Assembly (NCBI RefSeq): GCF_025460805.1
Contig: NZ_JAMXFJ010000044.1
Span: 1-33,556, forward strand
DNA length: 33,556 bases
Direction of reading: 5' to 3'
Source: Microvirga sesbaniae
Lineage (GTDB): Bacteria; Pseudomonadota; Alphaproteobacteria; Rhizobiales; Beijerinckiaceae
Position 1 is the first letter of the stretch; every line of letters starts with the position of its first letter. A program made the translations under genes and the position numbers. The notes under the pieces were generated by a model that had not been told where the DNA came from, did no database searches, and was given only the letters and a program-made list of their open reading frames with translations. Below are positions 15,826-22,873 of the stretch, piece by piece.

Positions 15826-17352
15826 TCAGCGCCGCGCCAGGCGAACGCCCAGCACCTTGAGGCCGGCGAGGAGCACGCCGCCGTAGATGAGGGCGCCGGC
15901 GGCGCCGAGGAGCGCCAGCAGGATCTCGCTGCGCCAGGCGGGCAGGAGGGCGATCCACCGCCCGAGCGGCGCGGGCGCGAACCAGGCGAAGGCCGCGAGC
16001 AGCAGGCTCGCCGCCGCGATGGCGAGGCACGTCCTGGCCAGGTTCCGGTTCGGCGCCGTCCAGCCGCGGCGATAGGCCAGGATGAAGAGCAGGCCCAGAT
16101 TGACCCAGACGCCGATGGCGGTGCCGAGCGCCAGGCCCACGACCCCGTAGGTCCGCATGAGCAGGATCTTGACCACCACGTTGACGCCGACCGCCGTGAG
16201 CGAGGCGATCAGGGGCGTGGCGGTGTCGGAGCGGGCATAGAAGCTCGACACCGCCGAGCGGATCAGCACGGCCGCCGGAAGACCCAGCCCATAGGCGGCC
16301 AGGACGGCGCCGGCGCGCGCGGCCGCCGCGGCGTCGAAGGCGCCGCGCTGGAACAGGGCCGACATGATGAGCTCGGGCATGACCATGAAGGCCACCAGGA
16401 AGGGCGCCGCGAGCGCGAGCGTCAGGCCCACGGTCCGGTTCTGCGCCGCATAGGCTCCGGCCTCGTCCCCGGCCGCGATGCGCCGGCTCATCTCCGGCAG
16501 CAGCACGGTGCCGGCCGCGATGCCGATGACCCCGAGGGGCAGCTGGTAGAGCCGGTCCGCGTAGTAGAGCGAGGACACCGCGCCGGTGGGCAGGAACGAC
16601 GCGATGATCGTGTCGGCGAAGATCGCGAGCTGCACGCCCGCGGATCCGATCACGGCGGGGCCGAGCGCCTTGAAGAACGTCCTCATGGGGGCGTCGACAC
16701 GGGGGCGCTCCAGGCGCGGCGCCGCGCCGATTCGCCTCGCGTCCCACCAGACCATGACGAGCTGCAGCGCGCCGGACAACGTCACGCCCCAGGCGGCCGC
16801 GGAGCCGGCGTCGGGAAGCAGGAACGCCGCCGCCAGGGCCACGATCATCGCGACGTTGAGCAGGATCGGGGCCGCGGCCGCCGCCCAGAACCGGTCATGG
16901 GCGTTGAGGATGGCCGAATAGATCGTCACGACCGTGATGAAGAGCAGATACGGAAAGGTGATCCTTGTCAGCGTCACCGCGAGCTCGAACTTCGCCGGCT
17001 CGTCCGAGAAGCCCGGGGCGAGCAGCCTCACGACAAAGGGCATGCCCAGGAACGCCGCCACGAGAATCGCGATCTGCACGATCAGCATCAGGGTCGTGAT
17101 GCGGCCGGCGAAGGACCGGGCCGGCTGCTCGCCGTCCGTCTCGAGCACCTGGGCGTAGGCGGGAAGGAACGCGTTGTTGAAGGCGCCTTCGCCGAAGATG
17201 GCGCGGAAATGGTTCGGGATCCGGAAGGCCACGAAGAAGGCGTCGGCCACGGGCCCGACGCCCATGACGGCCGCCAGGACCACGTCGCGGATGAAGCCCG
17301 TGAGGCGGGAAACGAGCGTCCAGCCGCCGACGGAGAGGATCTTGCGGAACAT
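15826..17352 (-). CDS. murJ: Lipid II flippase MurJ
   Basis: A 508-residue inner-membrane protein of the MOP exporter superfamily with about 14 hydrophobic segments, matching MurJ length. It moves undecaprenyl-linked peptidoglycan precursor across the membrane. Seen: SRLTGFIRDVV at the start and the motif VADAFFVAFRIPN. R16, R22, D37 and R50 line up, with a constant offset of two, with the essential R18, R24, D39 and R52 of the E. coli protein. The start ATG is 3 bases after the stop of the upstream glycosyltransferase gene, so the two are cotranscribed. Confidence 0.93.
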   Translation of the reverse strand: MFRKILSVGGWTLVSRLTGFIRDVVLAAVMGVGPVADAFFVAFRIPNHFRAIFGEGAFNNAFLPAYAQVLETDGEQPARSFAGRITTLMLIVQIAILVAAFLGMPFVVRLLAPGFSDEPAKFELAVTLTRITFPYLLFITVVTIYSAILNAHDRFWAAAAAPILLNVAMIVALAAAFLLPDAGSAAAWGVTLSGALQLVMVWWDARRIGAAPRLERPRVDAPMRTFFKALGPAVIGSAGVQLAIFADTIIASFLPTGAVSSLYYADRLYQLPLGVIGIAAGTVLLPEMSRRIAAGDEAGAYAAQNRTVGLTLALAAPFLVAFMVMPELIMSALFQRGAFDAAAAARAGAVLAAYGLGLPAAVLIRSAVSSFYARSDTATPLIASLTAVGVNVVVKILLMRTYGVVGLALGTAIGVWVNLGLLFILAYRRGWTAPNRNLARTCLAIAAASLLLAAFAWFAPAPLGRWIALLPAWRSEILLALLGAAGALIYGGVLLAGLKVLGVRLARR

Positions 17353-17355
17353 CGG

Positions 17356-18393
17356 TCAGGCCCGGCGCGCGCGGTAGGTTTCGGGCACGAGGTCGCTCGA
17401 GACCTGCGCGGCGCCGCCGATCCGCTCGGCCACCACGTAGAGCGGGCGCCGCTTCACCTCGGCGAAGATGCGCCCGACATATTCGCCCACGACGCCGAGC
17501 GACATGAGCTGGATGCCGGAGAAGAACATGATCGACACGATCAGGCTCGGAAAGCCCGGAAGATCGGTGCCGAACAGGAGGGTGCGGATCATGAAGAACA
17601 CCGCCGTGGCGATCGACAGGATCGAGATCAGGAAGCCGATATAGGTCCAGATCCGCAGGGGCACCGTCGAGAAGGCCGCGATCCCGTCGAACGCGAAGCG
17701 GAAGAGCGTCCGGAAGCTCCATTTCGAGGTGCCGTACTGGCGCTCCTCGACGACGAAGGGCACGCCCGTCCCCTTGAAGCCGATCCAGGCATAGAGGCCC
17801 TTGGAGAAGCGGGCCTTCTCGCCCAGGGTCCGCAGGACCTCGACGCCCTTGCGGTCGATGAGCCGGAAATCGCCCGCGCCTTCCGGCAGGCTGATCTCGC
17901 CGAAGCGGGCGAAGAGCTGGTAGAACAGATGGGCGAAGCCGCGCTTGACGCGGGTCTCGTCGGAGCGGTCCGTGCGCTGGCCGTAGACCATGAGGTAGCC
18001 CTCGCGCCAGCGCTCCACGAAGGTCTCGATCATCTCGGGCGGGTGCTGCAGGTCGGCGTCCATGATCACCACCGCGTCGCCCTGGGCGTGGTCGAGCCCG
18101 GCCGCGATGGCGATCTCCTTGCCGAAGTTGCGGCTGAAGGAGACGGCTCCGATCCGAGGCTCGGCGCGGCTGACCTCCCGGATCCTCTCCAGGGTATCGT
18201 CCCGGCTGCCGTCGTCGACGAAGACCACCTCCCAGACCGACGTGATCCGGTTCAGGATGGGGAGCAGGCGCTCGCACAGGGGCGCGATGTTCGCGCTCTC
18301 GTTGTGCACGGGGATGATGACGCTGAGCTGAGGCGACGCCACTGGAAAAACCTTCGATGACCGGGCTGCATCAAGAGCCGAGTTTGCGCTCAT
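17356..18393 (-). CDS. Family 2 glycosyltransferase, polyprenol-phosphate type (GtrB/ArnC-like)
   Basis: A 345-residue membrane glycosyltransferase. Seen: GT-A fold with LSVIIPVHNESANI at the start, VVFVDDGSRDDTLE, the metal-binding DADLQHPPEM and GDFRLIDRK, then two membrane helices (about 230-255 and 265-290) and a basic tail. Family knowledge: this group loads a sugar from a nucleotide donor onto undecaprenyl phosphate at the cytoplasmic face. The ATG at 18393 is used; a TTG two codons earlier is less likely. It sits directly upstream of murJ and is divergent from a YdjC-family deacetylase gene, suggesting an envelope sugar modification. The transferred sugar cannot be told from sequence. 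Confidence 0.88.
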   Translation of the reverse strand: MSANSALDAARSSKVFPVASPQLSVIIPVHNESANIAPLCERLLPILNRITSVWEVVFVDDGSRDDTLERIREVSRAEPRIGAVSFSRNFGKEIAIAAGLDHAQGDAVVIMDADLQHPPEMIETFVERWREGYLMVYGQRTDRSDETRVKRGFAHLFYQLFARFGEISLPEGAGDFRLIDRKGVEVLRTLGEKARFSKGLYAWIGFKGTGVPFVVEERQYGTSKWSFRTLFRFAFDGIAAFSTVPLRIWTYIGFLISILSIATAVFFMIRTLLFGTDLPGFPSLIVSIMFFSGIQLMSLGVVGEYVGRIFAEVKRRPLYVVAERIGGAAQVSSDLVPETYRARRA

Positions 18394-18464
18394 GCTCAAG
18401 GCCCCCCGGGCATTTTTCGATTGGGCCGGGCCGGCCGGATCGCGCTCCTATTGCCGCATCCTCC

Positions 18465-18559
18465 CACGTCATCACCGGGCTCGTCCCGGTGATCCCGATC
18501 GTCTGGAACGCCGCGCCTCACCGCATCGGGATGGCCGGCACAAGGCCGGCCATGACGTG
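18465..18559 (-). repeat. M-V hairpin unit (family A), minus orientation
   Basis: Complete unit: V hairpin (stem ATCACCGG, loop region GCTCGTC) then M hairpin (stem ATGGCCGG, loop ACAAG) on the plus strand. It lies in the 340-base gap 18394-18733 between the divergent glycosyltransferase and deacetylase genes, which has no other gene. Confidence 0.85.
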
Positions 18560-18604
18560 TGGAGGGGCATGGGAAAGATCACGCCACAGCGAGGGTCATC
18601 CTCC

Positions 18605-18703
18605 CACGTCATCACCGGGCTTGTCCCGGTGATCCCGATCCGAGAGACGCCGCTTCAGAATCGATCCCGAAACCGGTTCCCCCTTCTGCCCCCGATGCTC
18701 TAG
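18605..18703 (+). repeat. Chimeric repeat: family A V hairpin joined to family B half
   Basis: A lone V hairpin arm (18605-18639) is followed not by its M partner but by sequence resembling family B, with CGATCCCGAAA in the middle and CCGATGCTCT at 18692-18701. It looks like a junction of the two repeat families. Confidence 0.6.
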
Positions 18704-18733
18704 GGTGCGGCACCGCCGCTTCTCAGGACGATC

Positions 18734-19579
18734 ATGAGCTCCCCCCGTTCCGTTATCCTTTGCGCCGACGATTTCGGCCTCGCCGACGGGGTCAGCCGCG
18801 GCATCCTGGAACTGGCCGGGATGGGCCGCCTGTCGGCCACCGGGGCGATGACCAACATGCCCGGCTGGCGCCGGGCGGCGCCGGGGCTGAGCCCTCTGCG
18901 CGATCGCATCGCCGTCGGGCTCCACCTCAACCTCACCGTCGGGTCGCCGCTGGGAACCATGCCGCAACTCGCCCCGTCGGGGATCTTCCCGCCCCTCAAG
19001 GACCTCTTGCCGAGAGCCCTGAAGCGGCAGGTGCCTCCGGGTGAGATCGACGCGGAGATCGGCCGCCAGATCGACGCCTTCGAGGAGGTTTTCGGCGAGG
19101 CGCCCGCCTTCGTGGACGGGCATCAGCACGTCCATGTCCTGCCGGTCGTCAGGCCGGCACTGATCCGGATCCTGAAGGCGAGGGGCCGTGCCGGGCGCGT
19201 GTGGCTGCGGGATCCCACGGACAGGGCGACGGCGATCCTGCGCCGCCCGGTCGGGCGCGGCAAGGCGCTGACCGTCAAGGCCCTGGCCCGGGGCTTCTCC
19301 CGGAGCGCCCACGCGGCCGGGTTCGCGACGAACAGGGGCTTTTCCGGTTTCGCCCCGCTCGATCTCTCCGTTCCGGCAGAACGCGTCTTCGAGGAGGCTT
19401 TCTCGCATCTCGGACGCCACCCGCTCGTCATGTGCCATCCGGGCTATGTGGATGACGAGCTGCGCGCCCTCGATCCGGCGCTGGAGAGCCGGGAGGCGGA
19501 GCTGGCCTATCTGGCATCGGATGCGTTTCGCGACTTGCTGGACGCGAAGGGATTGAGGCTCGCAGGCTTCGCGGCCTGA
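18734..19579 (+). CDS. ChbG/HpnK (YdjC) family deacetylase
   Basis: A 281-residue metal-dependent carbohydrate deacetylase-fold protein. Seen: ILCADDFGLADGVSRG with D12/D13, VGLHLNLTVG near 58, the metal-binding VDGHQHVHVLP near 130-140 and MCHPGYVDDEL near 233. Family members deacetylate chito-oligosaccharides (ChbG), act in hopanoid clusters (HpnK) or remove acetyl from polyprenyl-linked amino sugars (NaxD). The divergent glycosyltransferase next door favours the last option here, by inference. No signal peptide. AGGA lies about 7 bases before the ATG. Confidence 0.87.
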   Translation: MSSPRSVILCADDFGLADGVSRGILELAGMGRLSATGAMTNMPGWRRAAPGLSPLRDRIAVGLHLNLTVGSPLGTMPQLAPSGIFPPLKDLLPRALKRQVPPGEIDAEIGRQIDAFEEVFGEAPAFVDGHQHVHVLPVVRPALIRILKARGRAGRVWLRDPTDRATAILRRPVGRGKALTVKALARGFSRSAHAAGFATNRGFSGFAPLDLSVPAERVFEEAFSHLGRHPLVMCHPGYVDDELRALDPALESREAELAYLASDAFRDLLDAKGLRLAGFAA

Positions 19580-19584
19580 CGCAC

Positions 19585-19679
19585 CACGTCATCACCGGGC
19601 TCGTCCCGGTGATCCCGATGGTCCGAGGCGCCGAGCCTCACCGGATCGGGATGGCCGGCACAAGGCCGGCCATGACGTG
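19585..19679 (-). repeat. M-V hairpin unit (family A), minus orientation
   Basis: Complete V-then-M unit on the plus strand starting 6 bases after the deacetylase stop; the first of two tandem units in the 243-base gap to the convergent DUF2938 gene. It may help end transcription from both sides. Confidence 0.85.
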
Positions 19680-19712
19680 GGAGGATGTTCGCACCGGCCT
19701 ATCCCACCCTCC

Positions 19713-19806
19713 CACGTCATCACCGGGCTCGTCCCGGTGATCCCGATACGAAAGGCGCCGCGCTTCGAACAACCGGGATGGCCGGCACGAGGCCGGCCAT
19801 GACGTG
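19713..19806 (-). repeat. M-V hairpin unit (family A), minus orientation
   Basis: Second tandem V-then-M unit, ending 16 bases before the DUF2938 stop codon. The two copies (19585 and 19713) are in the same orientation, 128 bases apart start to start, and differ mainly in the spacer. Confidence 0.85.
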
Positions 19807-19822
19807 GGAGGATGAGGGACCC

Positions 19823-20302
19823 TCAGCGGACCAGAAGGGCGCTCGCGTAGAGGCCCAGGCCGAACACCACGTGACCGGCGATGTTGAGGGCCCGGATCTG
19901 GTTGGCGTTGGGCCGCTTCGAGGCCGCGACGCCGGCCCCCATGCCGGGCTGAAGCAGGAACCAGCCTGCGCCGACCGTCACCAGACCGACAAGCAGGGCG
20001 GGCATGAGCGTCGGCTGCCTGGGCCAGTCGGACGACGTGACGGCGAGCAGGATGGCGGCGAACAGGACCCCGACCGCGTAATGGCCGATCCAGCCCATGG
20101 CGCGCTCGTAGGCGAAGGGCCGGGCCTTTGCGATGTCCTCGTGGAAGACCGTGCCGCCGGCCAGGTGGCCGAACCAGCGTCCGACCGGGGCCCAGTTGGC
20201 GCCGGGCAGTCCGAAGGCGTGTTTCAGGAACAGCCCCCAGAGGTCGAAAATCGCCGTTGCGCCAATCCCGATCAGCAAGGCGCGGTACAGGAACTCGGTC
20301 AC
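19823..20302 (-). CDS. DUF2938 family membrane protein
   Basis: A 159-residue integral membrane protein with four hydrophobic segments (around 4-22, 62-82, 93-113 and 135-155). Motifs such as GIGATAIFDLWGLFLK and WFGHLAGGTVFHEDI fit DUF2938; the function is unknown. I choose GTG 20302 as the start because AAGGAGA lies 8 bases upstream of it. ATG 20329 would add nine residues but has a strong hairpin ending 4 bases before it and no ribosome site. It is downstream of sodB on the same strand with the hairpin between, so it may be transcribed by readthrough. Confidence 0.75.
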   Translation of the reverse strand: MTEFLYRALLIGIGATAIFDLWGLFLKHAFGLPGANWAPVGRWFGHLAGGTVFHEDIAKARPFAYERAMGWIGHYAVGVLFAAILLAVTSSDWPRQPTLMPALLVGLVTVGAGWFLLQPGMGAGVAASKRPNANQIRALNIAGHVVFGLGLYASALLVR

Positions 20303-20333
20303 GGGTCGCGTCTCCTTGGGGATGACCATGAAA

Positions 20334-20353
20334 CGGGCCTCCGAAGAGGCCCG
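20334..20353 (-). terminator. Hairpin with TTCG loop between sodB and the DUF2938 gene
   Basis: On the minus strand an 8-base perfect stem, CGGGCCTC paired with GAGGCCCG, closes a TTCG tetraloop, followed by TTTC. It lies 22 bases after the sodB stop codon. The short U run suggests partial termination or mRNA 3'-end protection rather than a full stop. Confidence 0.65.
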
Positions 20354-20374
20354 CCCGATGGATCCTTCCCGCGA

Positions 20375-20974
20375 TTACCTGGTCGCGTTCTCGAACATCT
20401 CCTCGACATGCTCCCAGTTCACGAGATTGTCGAGGAACGCCTTGAGGTAGTCGGGACGGCGGTTGCGGTAGTCGATGTAGTAGGAATGCTCCCACACGTC
20501 GCAGCCGAGGATCGGCTGGGCGCCGTGGACGAGCGGGTTCTCGCCGTTCGGAGTCTTCATGATGGTGATCTTGCCGTCCTTGACGGCGAGCCAGGCCCAG
20601 CCCGAGCCGAACTGGCCGACGCCGGCCTGGATGAAGTCCTCCTTCATCTTGTCGACGGAGCCCAGGTCCTCGACGATCTTCTTCTCGAGCTTGCCCGGAA
20701 GGGCGCCGCCGCCATTGGGCTTCATCCACAGCCAGAAGTGGATGTGGTTGTAGTGCTGGCCGGCATTGTTGAAGAGAGCCTGGTTCTTGCCGTAGGAGCC
20801 CTTCACGACCTCCTCGACGCTCTTGCCTTCGAATTCCGTGCCTTTCAGCAGGTTGTTGCCGGTGTTGACGTAGGCCGCATGATGCTTGTCGTGGTGAAAC
20901 TCCAGGGTCTCCTTCGACATGTAGGGCTGCAGGGCATCATAGGCGTAAGGCAGTTCGGGCAGAGTGAACGACAT
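20375..20974 (-). CDS. sodB: Superoxide dismutase, Fe-type (possibly cambialistic)
   Basis: A 199-residue cytosolic enzyme converting superoxide to oxygen and hydrogen peroxide. Seen metal ligands: H27 (LEFHHDKHH), H77 (AGQHYNHIHFW), and Asp and His in CDVWEHSYYIDY near 160. The outer-sphere glutamine that tunes the metal is at position 73, in the N-terminal half (NNAGQ), as in iron enzymes; the manganese-type glutamine position in the C-terminal half reads Gly (TPNGENPL). This favours iron; dual-metal use is known in related rhizobial enzymes. AAAGGAG lies 6 bases before the ATG, settling the start against an upstream open stretch. Confidence 0.93.
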   Translation of the reverse strand: MSFTLPELPYAYDALQPYMSKETLEFHHDKHHAAYVNTGNNLLKGTEFEGKSVEEVVKGSYGKNQALFNNAGQHYNHIHFWLWMKPNGGGALPGKLEKKIVEDLGSVDKMKEDFIQAGVGQFGSGWAWLAVKDGKITIMKTPNGENPLVHGAQPILGCDVWEHSYYIDYRNRRPDYLKAFLDNLVNWEHVEEMFENATR

Positions 20975-21002
20975 CGGCGTCTCCTTTGGAGTGAGCGACC
21001 CG

Positions 21003-21105
21003 GAGCATCGAACCCGGCAGTGACGATCACTCCCGGGATCCGTTCGATGCCCCGCTTGGAACTGCGCATCGCCCGACGCGGCCCTTCGGATCCGCACGAT
21101 GCGCC
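21003..21105 (+). repeat. Dispersed double hairpin repeat (family B, full copy)
   Basis: First palindrome GAGCATCGAA with TTCGATGC, second GCGCATCG with CGATGCGC. Note the change from the family's usual GGA to GAA in the left arm, matched by TCC to TTC in the right arm, a compensatory substitution that keeps the stem. Confidence 0.75.
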
Positions 21106-21293
21106 TCAGGCGTTAGTTAAAGCGCCATGGGCCCGAGAGCAACGGCCAAGCTCCGGACTTTTTTCTGCTCAAGCTTCCCAGCCGGTTGTCTTTTGCCTAT
21201 AGAAGCATAGCTTTGCCTTGATTGTCCTGGCGTGCCGCGCGGGCCGGTGGATCATGTCTTCCACGTCCCGCAGCCCGCCGATCGATAGGGAGG

Positions 21294-21342
21294 AGCATCG
21301 GACCGGCCTGACGAGTGGCCTCCACTCTCGGGTCCGATGCTC
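21294..21342 (+). repeat. Single hairpin repeat (family B, first half only)
   Basis: Arms GAGCATCGGACC and GGTCCGATGCTC around a central segment, without the second palindrome. It ends about 25 bases before the start codon of the next gene, so it lies in that gene's promoter or leader. Confidence 0.75.
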
Positions 21343-21367
21343 TCGGTTTGCGTATGATGGAGACGGC

Positions 21368-22318
21368 ATGATCATCGCTCTTCTGGCCCTCGCTCTGGCG
21401 ATGATCGTAGGTGGGCTTCTCACTGCGTTCTTCGGTTGGGATATCGTTCTGGTCGAGCGCGGCTGGACGATGGTGATCGCCGGAAGCGGCATGGCGGCGA
21501 GCGGCGCGCTCCTGCTCGGAATCACGGCCGCCGTGTCGAAGCTGGCGACGATCGAGGCCCGGCTGTCGCAGCTCCGCGGCGGCGTCGCCGAGGCCGCGCT
21601 TCCAGGGTCTTCGACGTCCTCGCGGGATCTTTCACCGGCGGTGCTCGCCGGCGGCCTCGCGGCCGGTCCGGCGACCGCCGAGGCCGAGGACGACAAGCGG
21701 CCCGATGAAGCCCAGCCCACCCTTCCGCTCTTCGAGGACGAGGGAGCCCCGGACGCGGCCAAGGACGAGGTCCGGGTCGCGGCGTGGCCCGATGAGCCGC
21801 GGGTGGCCGAGCCCGTCGTCCCGTTTCCGCTCCGGACGAGCCCGGCTCCGGCGCCCGACCGCCACGGGGACGAGCCGGACCTGAAGGTGCCGGATTTTCT
21901 CCTGGCGGACCGGGACCGCGACACGGACGAGGAGCCGCGGGTCGTCGACGGCGCCGACCTCTATCAGCGCGATTTGGACGAGCGCGTGCTCGAACCGCGG
22001 GATCTCGACGAACCCGTCGCGCCGAAGGAGCCGCTCGCTGAACCCGTCGTCGCCGGCGACGAAGCGGAGCACGACCGGGAGCCCGCCGAGACGGCGGATG
22101 CCGGCCGGGACGAGGAGCCGGACGACGAGGCCGCCTCCGGTGAGGAGCGTCCTCCCGTGGTCGTCGGGACGTACAATTCCGGCGATAACCGATACGTGAT
22201 GTTCTCGGACGGCTCCATCGAGGCGCAGACCCCGAGCGGGGTGTTCCGCTTCAAGTCCCTCGACGAGCTGAAGGAGTTCATCGCGGCGGGCGGCGAGGGG
22301 AACCCGTCGGCTCCTTGA
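21368..22318 (+). CDS. Membrane-anchored acidic protein of unknown function
   Basis: A 316-residue protein with two N-terminal membrane helices (about 2-22 and 33-55), a long Asp/Glu/Pro/Ala-rich low-complexity region (about 75-262), and a compact conserved-looking C-terminus: VVGTYNSGDNRYVMFSDGSI then FRFKSLDELKEFIAAGG. The C-terminal block resembles a small domain used at the end of several Rhizobiales membrane proteins, but I cannot name it. The topology suggests a membrane anchor with a flexible arm carrying a terminal module. Start 21368 has GGAGA about 5 bases upstream; earlier reading passes through a repeat. Its 3' end overlaps the convergent hydrolase gene by 41 bases. Confidence 0.8.
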   Translation: MIIALLALALAMIVGGLLTAFFGWDIVLVERGWTMVIAGSGMAASGALLLGITAAVSKLATIEARLSQLRGGVAEAALPGSSTSSRDLSPAVLAGGLAAGPATAEAEDDKRPDEAQPTLPLFEDEGAPDAAKDEVRVAAWPDEPRVAEPVVPFPLRTSPAPAPDRHGDEPDLKVPDFLLADRDRDTDEEPRVVDGADLYQRDLDERVLEPRDLDEPVAPKEPLAEPVVAGDEAEHDREPAETADAGRDEEPDDEAASGEERPPVVVGTYNSGDNRYVMFSDGSIEAQTPSGVFRFKSLDELKEFIAAGGEGNPSAP

Positions 22319-22865
22319 AGAGGGCCGAGAGCGCGCGGAAATCGTCCGTCGCGGCCGCTTCCATCCATTCGAAGACCGCCATCTCCGTCGTCACCCAATG
22401 GCAGCCCGCGTGAAGCAGGCGCGCGCAGGCGGCCGCGACGCTGTGGGGCGAGCGGCTCGACACCGCATCCGCGACCACGAAAACATCGAGGCCCATGTCT
22501 CGGAACTCCAGGGCGCTCTGCAGCACGCAGATGTGAGCCTCGGTTCCGCAGACCACGAGCTGATTGCGGCCGCTGCCGCGCAAGGTGGCGACCCGCTCGG
22601 CGATCGGCGCGGTGCGGCCGGCGGAAAAGGTCGTCTTCGACAGGGTGACCGCCTCGGGCGGCAGCGCCTCCCGCACGGGCGGCACGGTGGCGCCGAGGCC
22701 CTTGGGGTACTGCTCCGTCACCGTGACGGGAACGTTCAGGCGCCCGGCCGCCTCCAACAGGATGTCGACGTTGCGCAGGATGGTCTCGCCGTCATGAATG
22801 GCCGGCATGAGCCGGGCCTGGAGATCGACGACGAGAAGGTGGGAGCGTTTCGCATCGAGCAGCAT
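22278..22865 (-). CDS. Isochorismatase-family cysteine hydrolase
   Basis: A 195-residue alpha/beta hydrolase. Seen catalytic triad: D14 (LLVVDLQARL), K77 (LSKTTFSAG) and C113 (VVCGTEAHICVLQSAL), with the cis-peptide region before the Cys. Closest in layout to YcaC-like or nicotinamidase-like members; the substrate is not predictable. It begins 8 bases after the histidine kinase stop, so it is in the same transcript. Reading the frame upstream to 23105 only shadows the kinase. Its last 13 codons overlap the end of the convergent acidic membrane protein gene. Confidence 0.88.
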   Translation of the reverse strand: MLLDAKRSHLLVVDLQARLMPAIHDGETILRNVDILLEAAGRLNVPVTVTEQYPKGLGATVPPVREALPPEAVTLSKTTFSAGRTAPIAERVATLRGSGRNQLVVCGTEAHICVLQSALEFRDMGLDVFVVADAVSSRSPHSVAAACARLLHAGCHWVTTEMAVFEWMEAAATDDFRALSALFKEPTGSPRRPPR

Positions 22866-22873
22866 GGGAGCCC

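Larger units (their letters stand above)
20975..21367. other. Gene-free divergent promoter region of sodB and the acidic membrane protein
   Basis: 393 bases without a credible gene. It contains a full family B repeat (21003-21105), a TA-rich stretch around 21170-21215, and a lone family B hairpin just before the downstream gene. Promoters for both flanking genes must lie here, but I could not assign -35/-10 boxes with confidence. Confidence 0.6.

Noticed and set aside
15046..18360. 1104-codon open frame on the plus strand across cupredoxin, murJ and glycosyltransferase genes
   Set aside because: It crosses three real minus-strand genes and their gaps, and the product is low-complexity Arg/Asp/Gly/His; a GC artefact.
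18392..18703. Short frames containing VITGLVPVIPI and similar peptides
   Set aside because: These are translations of the family A hairpin repeat, which recur wherever the repeat occurs and have no ribosome sites; not genes.
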